39,595 bases of DNA from Desulfuromonas sp. (GTDB lineage Bacteria > Desulfobacterota > Desulfuromonadia > Desulfuromonadales > Desulfuromonadaceae), in NCBI GenBank assembly GCA_021162745.1, contig JAGGYC010000119.1, forward strand, positions 1 through 39,595, given 5' to 3'. Under the pieces are notes generated by a model. It was given only the letters and a program-made list of their open reading frames with translations. It was not told the DNA's origin and did not search any database. A program made the translations under genes and the position numbers. This document shows, piece by piece, positions 33,758 through 39,595 of the stretch (position 1 is the stretch's first letter; every line of letters begins with the position of its first letter).

Positions 33758-34339
33758 ATGGTTGAACTCCTGCTCATTTTAGTTAGCACAGTCTTTGTTA
33801 ATAACTTTGTCCTGGCCCGATTTCTTGGTGCCTGTCCATTTATGGGTGTGTCCAAAAAGGTCGACACCTCTCTCGGTATGGGAATGGCGGTTATCGTCGT
33901 TATGACCATCGCCTCGGTGGTGACATGGTTTTTCCAGTACAAGGTATTGATCCCCCTTGACATTGAATATCTGCAAACCATCGCGTTTGTTTTGATCATC
34001 GCATCACTGGTGCAGTTGGTGGAGATCATTCTCCACAAAACCAGCCCGGCACTCTATCAGTCTCTGGGAATTTTCCTCCCACTGATCACCACCAACTGTG
34101 CAGTGCTCGGTGTTGCGGTACTGAACATCCAGAAAAGCTATACCCTGCTCGAATCCTTGGTATTTTCACTGGGCGCAGGTCTGGGCTTCACTCTGGCCAT
34201 GTGGCTGTTTTCCGGTTTGCGTGAGCGACTGGAATTAAGCCCGGTACCCAAATGCTTTCAAGGAACAGCCATCGCCTTGATAACGGCAGGCTTGCTCTCC
34301 TTAGCGTTTATGGGATTTTCCGGCCTAGTTAAGAGCTAA
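33758..34339 (+). CDS. rnfA: Rnf complex subunit RnfA
   Basis: Integral membrane subunit of the Rnf ferredoxin:NAD+ oxidoreductase, which couples electron transfer to Na+ or H+ translocation. The product is 193 residues with six membrane helices. Signature segments are [20 protein letters not shown] near the start and [18 protein letters not shown] in the middle; the two conserved cysteines are thought to hold a shared 2Fe-2S cluster with RnfE inside the membrane. TTGAAGG precedes ATG 33758. It is the first gene of rnfABCDGE. Confidence 0.97.
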   Translation: MVELLLILVSTVFVNNFVLARFLGACPFMGVSKKVDTSLGMGMAVIVVMTIASVVTWFFQYKVLIPLDIEYLQTIAFVLIIASLVQLVEIILHKTSPALYQSLGIFLPLITTNCAVLGVAVLNIQKSYTLLESLVFSLGAGLGFTLAMWLFSGLRERLELSPVPKCFQGTAIALITAGLLSLAFMGFSGLVKS

Positions 34340-34396
34340 GCCTTAAGGGTTAAGATTCTTCCCAGGTTAAATATACTGATTTTATGTGAGGTAAAA

Positions 34397-35263
34397 ATGC
34401 TTAGTGCTGTTTTGGGCCTGGGGCAGATTGGCTTGGTCGCAGCGATCGCTCTTGGTTGGGCCTCAAAAAAGTTTGCTGTCGACATCGATGCCAGAGAATT
34501 AGACATCAACGAAGTCCTTCCCGGCGTTAATTGCGGCGCCTGCGGATACCCCGGTTGTTCAGGCTACGCTGCGGCGATTGTTGAAGGTAAAGCGGCTATC
34601 ACACTGTGCCCACCGGGTGGCGGTGATGTCGTTGAACACATTGCTGAAATTATGGGCCTCGATGCCAACGTTGGCGAGCCTCTGCTTGCCGTCGTGTTGT
34701 GCCAAGGCGACAACCGGAAAACCACCAAAAAATATCGCTACCTAGGGCTGCATGACTGTAATGCCGCCAGCAAAATTGCCGGTGGCCCGAAGGACTGCCC
34801 CGCTGGATGCCTGGGCTTGGGATCATGTGTTGCCTCCTGCCCGTTTGAAGCGATCGAAATGACTGCGGATGGTCTGGCCATCATCAACCGTGAGCTGTGT
34901 ACCGGCTGTGGCCACTGCATCGACATCTGTCCACGCCAGGTGATCCGCATGACTCCGGCAAGAGAGACTGTCCATGTATTGTGCAACAGCCACGACAAGG
35001 GCGGTGTGGTACGCAAATACTGTGAAACCGGCTGTATCGGCTGCAACATCTGCAAAAAGACCGTCCCTGAGGCATACAAAATTGACAAATTTCTCGCTCG
35101 GGTTGATTACGACCATGCCGAGCATGCTGCGCTGGCCATCGAGAAATGTCCGCCCCAGTGCATCCGTGATTTCAAGACCGCCTACCCTGAGAGCAGTCAT
35201 TTCAGGCCGGAACAAAAGCAACCATCAGCGACACTATGCGCAGGAAAGGATCTGCACGGATGA
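34397..35263 (+). CDS. rnfB: Rnf complex iron-sulfur subunit RnfB
   Basis: Ferredoxin-like entry subunit of Rnf, 288 residues. An N-terminal membrane helix is followed by the 4Fe-4S domain CGACGYPGCSGYA with the fourth Cys in TLCPPGG. Then come Cys-rich ferredoxin segments: CPAGCLGLGSCVASCPFEAI, CTGCGHCIDICPRQVI and CETGCIGCNICKKTVP. It receives electrons from (or gives them to) soluble ferredoxin on the cytoplasmic side. GAGG lies before ATG 34397. Its TGA overlaps the rnfC ATG (ATGA), implying coupled translation. Confidence 0.97.
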   Translation: MLSAVLGLGQIGLVAAIALGWASKKFAVDIDARELDINEVLPGVNCGACGYPGCSGYAAAIVEGKAAITLCPPGGGDVVEHIAEIMGLDANVGEPLLAVVLCQGDNRKTTKKYRYLGLHDCNAASKIAGGPKDCPAGCLGLGSCVASCPFEAIEMTADGLAIINRELCTGCGHCIDICPRQVIRMTPARETVHVLCNSHDKGGVVRKYCETGCIGCNICKKTVPEAYKIDKFLARVDYDHAEHAALAIEKCPPQCIRDFKTAYPESSHFRPEQKQPSATLCAGKDLHG

Positions 35264-36576
35264 ATCAAAAAACATTTGTCGGCGGCGTTCATCCCGCCGA
35301 CAGTAAACATGACTCGGACACGAAGCCGATCGAAGCCTGTCCGCTTCCCGAGCAACTGATTATTCCATTGTCACAACATATCGGTGCTCCCGCAGAAGCT
35401 TTGGTTAAAGCCGGCGATCTGGTTTTCAAGGGGCAGACCATCGCCAAGGCCTCAGCCTTTGTTTCGGTGCCCATCCATGCGTCAACCTCAGGGCAGGTGA
35501 TCGCCGTTGAGCCACGTTTACACCCGTGCGGCAAAATGTTGCCGGCCATCGTCATCGAAGCCGATGGCGAAGATCACTGGGATCCATCCCTCGAGGGGAT
35601 CGACCCGGCCCAGTGGACAGGCGACGAGTTACGCCAGCGAATCAGCGACGCGGGGATCGTCGGTATGGGCGGCGCAACCTTCCCCACCCACGTCAAGCTG
35701 TCGCCCCCCGAGGACAAGCTCATCGACACGCTGATGATCAACGGTGTCGAGTGCGAACCCTATTTAACGGCCGACCATCGGTTGATGCTGGAACAAAGCG
35801 ACAAGATCATGGACGGCATCGATATTCTCCGCCGTGTCCTGGGTGTCAAACACACCATCGTCGGCATTGAAAGTAACAAGCCCGATGCCATCGCTTGTAT
35901 GGCCAAGGCCGGGGCAAATCACGGCATTCAGGTTCAAGCTCTGGAAGTGAAATATCCGCAGGGTGCTGAAAAGCAGCTGATCGATGCCCTGCTGGGGCGT
36001 GAAGTGCCATCCGCCGGACTGCCGATGGATATTGGTGTCGTAGTACAGAATGTCGCTACCGCCGCTGCCGTCAGCGACGCGATACGACTGGGGCGACCAC
36101 TGGTTGAGCGGGTCGTTACCATCAGTGGCCCGGCCGTTGCCGAAGCCAAGAATCTGCGGGTTCGCATCGGCACGCCGCTGAGTTTTCTCGTCCAGCAATG
36201 CGGTGGCAACAAGTACGAGGTCTCGAAGATTATCATGGGCGGTCCGATGATGGGGCAGAGCCAGCTATCCCTCGACGCCCCCGCCGTACGCGGCACTTCG
36301 GGATTGCTGCTGTTCGGCGAAAAGGATCTGGCCAAGATCGAAGCGGGACCCTGTATCCGTTGCGGACGCTGCGTCGGTGCGTGCCCGCTCCACCTGCTGC
36401 CGGCGACGATTGCTTCTTACGCCACGTTGGGGATGTTTGATGAGGCCGAAGCACATTCGGCCCTGGATTGTATGGAGTGTGGCTGTTGCACCTATATCTG
36501 CCCGGCAACCCGGCCTCTGGTTCAGACTCTGCGCCACGCCAAGGGTGGAATTTTAGCGAAAAGAAGGAGATCCTAG
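35260..36576 (+). CDS. rnfC: Rnf complex NADH-binding subunit RnfC
   Basis: Peripheral cytoplasmic subunit that binds FMN and NAD(H), 438 residues. Seen are the N-terminal barrel FVGGVHPAD... , the Rossmann-type region GIVGMGGATFPTHVKL and LMINGVECEPYLTADHRLM, and two 4Fe-4S motifs, C365-x2-C368-x2-C371-x3-C375 (CIRCGRCVGACP) and C404-x2-C407-x2-C410-x3-C414 (CMECGCCTYICP). It is shorter than the gammaproteobacterial RnfC, lacking the long Ala/Lys-rich tail, and resembles the clostridial length. I chose ATG 35260 overlapping the rnfB stop; an open extension to 35236 has no support. Confidence 0.96.
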   Translation: MNQKTFVGGVHPADSKHDSDTKPIEACPLPEQLIIPLSQHIGAPAEALVKAGDLVFKGQTIAKASAFVSVPIHASTSGQVIAVEPRLHPCGKMLPAIVIEADGEDHWDPSLEGIDPAQWTGDELRQRISDAGIVGMGGATFPTHVKLSPPEDKLIDTLMINGVECEPYLTADHRLMLEQSDKIMDGIDILRRVLGVKHTIVGIESNKPDAIACMAKAGANHGIQVQALEVKYPQGAEKQLIDALLGREVPSAGLPMDIGVVVQNVATAAAVSDAIRLGRPLVERVVTISGPAVAEAKNLRVRIGTPLSFLVQQCGGNKYEVSKIIMGGPMMGQSQLSLDAPAVRGTSGLLLFGEKDLAKIEAGPCIRCGRCVGACPLHLLPATIASYATLGMFDEAEAHSALDCMECGCCTYICPATRPLVQTLRHAKGGILAKRRRS

Positions 36577-36577
36577 C

Positions 36578-37594
36578 GTGGACAATCAACTCTATATGTC
36601 GTCCTCCCCCCACGTCCACAGTGGTGAGACCACTCAGGACATTATGCGCGCCGTCATCTATGCTCTGCTGCCGGCATGCGTACTATCCATCTACTATTTC
36701 GGCCTCGAAGCGCTGCTGGTTCTCCTCTTATGTACAGCGGGCTGCCTGACGACTGAAGCGGTGTGCTGTGTGCTGTCTAAACGGGCCATGACTTTGAGCG
36801 ACGGCAGTGCCGCAATCACCGGTATCTTGCTGGCCCTTAACCTGCCCGCGTCGTCACCTTGGTGGCTGGCGCTGTTCGGATCAATCATTGCCGTCACCAT
36901 CGGCAAACAGGTTTTCGGTGGTCTCGGCCATAATCCGTTTAATCCGGCCCTGGTTGCGCGGGTGGTGTTGTTGATTTCGTTCCCGGTACAGATGACCAGT
37001 TGGACATCACCGACCCCTCTCGGCCATGGACTGGATGCCCTGACAGCGGCAACACCACTGGGCGAAATGAAAACCTCCGTCATGCTCACAGGTCAGCTCC
37101 CGGCATCGGCGCACAGCGGCTTCAGTGACTACCTTATCGGCAACATGGCCGGTTCCATCGGTGAAGTTTCGGCGTTAGCGGTGCTGCTCGGCGGCCTCTA
37201 TCTGTTGAAAAAAAAAGTGATCACCTGGGAGATCCCGGCCAGCTACCTCGGCAGCGTCATTCTGTTTGGCGGCATGTTCTGGCTCATCGACAGCCAACGC
37301 TACCCCGATCCACTGTTTCATCTGCTGACCGGCGGTCTGCTCCTCGGTGCCTTTTTTATGGCCACCGACATGGTGACCACCCCGATCACCCGTAGCGGCA
37401 TGCTGATCTTTGGCGTTGGTTGCGGTGTGATCACCGTGCTGATCCGCCTGTTCGGCGGCTATCCGGAAGGGGTTTCTTTTGCCATCCTGCTGATGAATGG
37501 TGCCACACCGCTGATCGATCGTTACACCCGCCCCAAGGTTTTCGGCCGCAACCCCTATCACAACATAAATCAGACCCCGGCGCAGGAGAACTAA
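36578..37594 (+). CDS. rnfD: Rnf complex membrane flavoprotein RnfD
   Basis: Integral membrane subunit of Rnf (NqrB homologue), 338 residues with about ten helices. The covalent FMN site is the T159 of LTAATPLGEMK, the S/T-x-A-T-P-L motif. FNPALVARV and ATDMVTTPITRSGM are other family landmarks. The start is GTG 36578, one base after the rnfC stop, with AAGGAG well placed upstream. Confidence 0.96.
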   Translation: MDNQLYMSSSPHVHSGETTQDIMRAVIYALLPACVLSIYYFGLEALLVLLLCTAGCLTTEAVCCVLSKRAMTLSDGSAAITGILLALNLPASSPWWLALFGSIIAVTIGKQVFGGLGHNPFNPALVARVVLLISFPVQMTSWTSPTPLGHGLDALTAATPLGEMKTSVMLTGQLPASAHSGFSDYLIGNMAGSIGEVSALAVLLGGLYLLKKKVITWEIPASYLGSVILFGGMFWLIDSQRYPDPLFHLLTGGLLLGAFFMATDMVTTPITRSGMLIFGVGCGVITVLIRLFGGYPEGVSFAILLMNGATPLIDRYTRPKVFGRNPYHNINQTPAQEN

Positions 37595-37598
37595 CGCT

Positions 37599-38198
37599 AT
37601 GAAAGAATTTAATCGTCTGGTGATCACCCTGACGCTGATTGCCGCTGGTGCCGGTATGTTGTTATCGCTGGTTGAAAGTGTCACCCGCGAGCCCATTGCT
37701 ATGCAACGCAGCCTGCAACAACTCAAAGCGCTCTCTGCCGTACTGCCGGAATTTGATAACAGTCCGGACACGGATGTCGTGCTGCTGGAAGTCGGTAAAG
37801 ACAAAAAAGGGCATCCCGTCCAGCGCACCTTCTTCCGCGCCCGCCAGGGCGAGCAACTGGTTGGCATCGCCTTCAAGGTCACTGCAGCTGATGGCTACAG
37901 TGGAAATATAGAGGTGATGGTCGGTCTGGATACCCACGAGCACATTGTCGGCATCGAAATTCTGGCCCACGCCGAAACACCGGGGCTGGGCAGCAAGATC
38001 AGCGAAAGCTGGTTTAAGGATCTATTCCGCGAACGCAGCCTCGACAATACCGACTGGCGGGTAAAAAAGGATGGCGGTGAGATCGACCAGATCACCGGTG
38101 CCACCATTTCACCACGGGCCATTGTCAGTACGGTTAAGAGTGGCCTCGACTTTTTCCATCAGCATCGCCAACAGATTGTTGCAGCACCAGGAGAGTGA
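37599..38198 (+). CDS. rnfG: Rnf complex flavoprotein RnfG
   Basis: Single-pass subunit with a periplasmic FMN domain, 199 residues. An N-terminal helix (LVITLTLIAAGAGMLLSLV) is followed by the FMN-binding domain, which contains HAETPGLGSKI and the covalent attachment site ITGATISPRAIV, FMN on T169. The gene lies 4 bases after rnfD and its stop falls just before the rnfE start. Confidence 0.96.
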   Translation: MKEFNRLVITLTLIAAGAGMLLSLVESVTREPIAMQRSLQQLKALSAVLPEFDNSPDTDVVLLEVGKDKKGHPVQRTFFRARQGEQLVGIAFKVTAADGYSGNIEVMVGLDTHEHIVGIEILAHAETPGLGSKISESWFKDLFRERSLDNTDWRVKKDGGEIDQITGATISPRAIVSTVKSGLDFFHQHRQQIVAAPGE

Positions 38199-38200
38199 TC

Positions 38201-38794
38201 ATGAGCTTAGTTGAAGAATTCAAAAAAGGGATCTGGGAGAAAAACCCGGTATTCAAGCTGGTGCTCGGCATGTGCCCGATTCTGGCGGTAACCACCAGCG
38301 CCGAAAATGGCCTGGGGATGGGGTTGGCCACCACCGTTGTTCTGATCTGCTCCAACATCGTTGTTTCGATGATGCGCAAACTGATCCCGGCAGGGGTGCG
38401 AATTCCCGCCTTTATCATCATCATCGCCACCTTTGTAACGGTGGTCCAGTTAGCCATGGAGGCCTGGGTTTATGATCTTTATCAGGCGCTGGGGATCTTT
38501 ATCCCGCTCATCGTCGTCAACTGCTTGATTCTTGGCCGCGCTGAAGGTTTTGCCTCCAAACATCCGGTTATCGATTCGATTTTTGACGGTGGCGGTATGG
38601 GGATCGGCTTCACCCTGGCACTGTTTATCCTCGGCGCCGTTCGCGAGCTGTTTGGTTCCGGAACCATTCTCGGCTTTTCGATCTTTGCTGCCGACTATCC
38701 ACCCGTGTTGCTGATGATCCTCCCTCCGGGTGGCTTCATTGCTCTGGGGCTGGTGCTGGCGGCATTGAACAAATTTACCCACGGCAAGGCCTGA
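38201..38794 (+). CDS. rnfE: Rnf complex subunit RnfE
   Basis: Integral membrane subunit homologous to RnfA/NqrD, 197 residues, six helices in inverted topology to RnfA. Landmarks are NPVFKLVLGMCPILAVT and GIFIPLIVVNCLILGRAE, with cysteines matching those of RnfA. ATG 38201 has AGGAGA about eight bases upstream; a GTG at 38195 overlapping the rnfG stop is in frame but less likely. It completes the operon in the order A-B-C-D-G-E, as in gammaproteobacteria. Confidence 0.96.
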   Translation: MSLVEEFKKGIWEKNPVFKLVLGMCPILAVTTSAENGLGMGLATTVVLICSNIVVSMMRKLIPAGVRIPAFIIIIATFVTVVQLAMEAWVYDLYQALGIFIPLIVVNCLILGRAEGFASKHPVIDSIFDGGGMGIGFTLALFILGAVRELFGSGTILGFSIFAADYPPVLLMILPPGGFIALGLVLAALNKFTHGKA

Positions 38795-38827
38795 TTAATA
38801 GATCAGCCCCCCGCCTTGACGTGGTAA

Positions 38828-38854
38828 CGGGGCACCTCAGAGTGAGGTACCCCG
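38828..38854 (+). terminator. Hairpin after the rnf operon
   Basis: CGGGGCACCTCA (38828-38839) pairs with TGAGGTACCCCG (38843-38854), one mismatch, around a GAG loop. The T tract is poor (CTATTT), so termination is probable but not certain. It lies between convergent units. Confidence 0.55.
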
Positions 38855-38866
38855 CTATTTATCCGC

Positions 38867-39340
38867 TTATTGCCAGAACTGATACCACTTCTTCCGTTTT
38901 TCACGCGATTTCTGCCCCTGCTCCGACCCTTTGCCGAGTTCTTTTTGCACATGTTCAGATTTTTTTTGTTGCTGCTTAATCAAGCCTGCGGCCTTCTCTC
39001 CATCATCTTCAAGTTGACGTCGTCCGACATCTTCACCTTCCTGCTTCTTCTCAAGCAGTTTACGTTGCTCTTTGTCCTGTTTTTTAAGTAATTCCCGTTG
39101 TTCTTTCTCTTGTTTCTTTTCCATTTTGCGCTGCTCATGTTCCATCGATTGCTGTTGTTCCTCATAGCGTTCATGCTCGCGATTGTAGTCACGATGCTCG
39201 ACGCCATCCTCTACCCTGGTCTGAAGCGACACAAATTGATCCGCCCTGCCCTGCTCCTTCTTGTCACTTTTTGCTGCTACCGGAACCACCAGCATAACAA
39301 TGATCACGACTACACCAAACAGTTGTAAGATTTTCTGCAT
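38867..39340 (-). CDS. Exported charged coiled-coil protein, function unknown
   Basis: A 157-residue protein. A Sec signal peptide (MQKILQLFGVVVIIVMLVVPVAA|KSD) precedes a mature part that is almost entirely charged and helical, rich in Glu, Lys, Gln and Arg (e.g. EHEQRKMEKKQEKEQRELLK), predicted as a long coiled coil with no hydrophobic core. It ends in KKWYQFWQ. ATG 39340 is fixed by AAGGAGGG; the open frame extends upstream without support. I know no family. A periplasmic fibre or binding protein is conceivable. Low-complexity repeats make homology searches unreliable. Confidence 0.75.
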   Translation of the reverse strand: MQKILQLFGVVVIIVMLVVPVAAKSDKKEQGRADQFVSLQTRVEDGVEHRDYNREHERYEEQQQSMEHEQRKMEKKQEKEQRELLKKQDKEQRKLLEKKQEGEDVGRRQLEDDGEKAAGLIKQQQKKSEHVQKELGKGSEQGQKSREKRKKWYQFWQ

Positions 39341-39363
39341 AATTCCCTCCTTTGAGATTATGT

Positions 39364-39403
39364 ATGATTTAATCATTTATAGCTCACAACCGCACATTGT
39401 CCA
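39364..39403 (-). promoter_or_regulatory. Promoter and palindrome upstream of the coiled-coil gene
   Basis: On the minus strand TGGACA (39403-39398) and TATAAA (39381-39376) are 16 bases apart, each 5/6 to consensus. Immediately downstream, over the likely transcription start, is the perfect palindrome ATGATT-T-AATCAT (39364-39376), well placed to be a repressor operator. Confidence 0.45.
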
Positions 39404-39447
39404 CCGCTATACATCGTCCAATGAATCGGCCAATCTATCGGTGCAGA

Positions 39448-39477
39448 CAAAAAAACCACTCTCCCGCAGGAGAGTGG
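39448..39477 (-). terminator. Intrinsic terminator of the gene at the right edge
   Basis: A perfect 9-bp stem (CCACTCTCC 39456-39464 with GGAGAGTGG 39469-39477) has a CGCA loop. The A run at 39449-39455 gives a U tract on the minus strand. It lies 31 bases past the stop of the right-edge gene. Confidence 0.88.
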
Positions 39478-39508
39478 CTTGATTTAACATTCAGGTTTTA
39501 ATGGAGTA

Positions 39509-39595
39509 TTAAAAGCGCACCATCACCCCAGCGTAGGGACCGGAAAACTCCAGACTAACATAGACATCCGACTCATCCACTTCGAGATCGAAGAA
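39509..39595 (-). CDS. 3' end of a probable outer-membrane protein (partial)
   Basis: Only the last 28 codons are in the window, running in from the right edge to TAA at 39509-39511. The tail alternates polar and hydrophobic residues (ESDVYVSLEFSGPYAG, then VMVRF) and ends in phenylalanine, the usual signal of an outer-membrane beta barrel. Nothing more can be said of its identity. Confidence 0.6.
   Translation of the reverse strand, partial: FFDLEVDESDVYVSLEFSGPYAGVMVRF

Overview
This 39.6 kb window looks like chromosome from an anaerobic, respiring deltaproteobacterium (Desulfobacterota), most plausibly Desulfuromonadales / Desulfuromonas-like. That placement is an inference. It rests on a multihaem c-type cytochrome fed by a HybA/HybB-type quinol module, an rnfABCDGE operon, a cobalamin riboswitch ahead of a signal-peptide-bearing CbiK, c-di-GMP enzymes with Cache-like sensors, and moderate GC. 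No phage, IS element or CRISPR array was seen.

Layout. 1-2.4 kb: a minus-strand tRNA-Gly(GCC) with promoter and terminator, then a CPA1-type cation/proton antiporter. 2.35-4.9 kb: divergent ilvY-ilvC with a LysR-type box between them; the reductoisomerase is the long class II form resembling the E. coli enzyme. 5-13.9 kb: a TPR-like cysteine-motif protein, a flavin-split-barrel protein, a small exported protein, a diguanylate cyclase next to an EAL phosphodiesterase, then yjdM and ygjP. 14-18.6 kb: a FetB-like permease, an EamA transporter, dinB, an unknown protein and a spermidine-synthase-like methyltransferase. 18.7-23.2 kb: a LysR regulator divergent from a PACE efflux protein, a decayed histidine-kinase tail, htpG and greB. 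23.4-26.1 kb: a cobalamin riboswitch with terminator controlling an LbtU-type porin and a periplasmic CbiK. 26.2-30.5 kb (minus): a hybA-like, hybB-like and multihaem cytochrome operon. 30.9-39.6 kb: a large MscS channel, the complete rnfABCDGE operon, a charged exported protein and the 3' end of a probable outer-membrane protein.

The main discovery candidate is the cytochrome. Two abutting open frames (27520-28308 and 26179-27519) are in the same frame and separated by one TGA. The second half has no signal peptide and no ribosome-binding site, yet it continues an octahaem tetrathionate-reductase-type sequence. The TGA falls where I recall relatives having cysteine, and it is followed at the right distance by a hairpin with a GU apex and a short closing stem, as in bacterial SECIS elements. 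I read the whole as one 709-residue, 13-haem selenoprotein with Sec at residue 263, receiving electrons from HybA/HybB. A second candidate system is the B12-riboswitch-controlled porin plus exported cobaltochelatase. A smaller curiosity is a terminator stem (GGCCGTCTG) reused after three separate genes and resembling the core of the Neisseria DNA uptake sequence.
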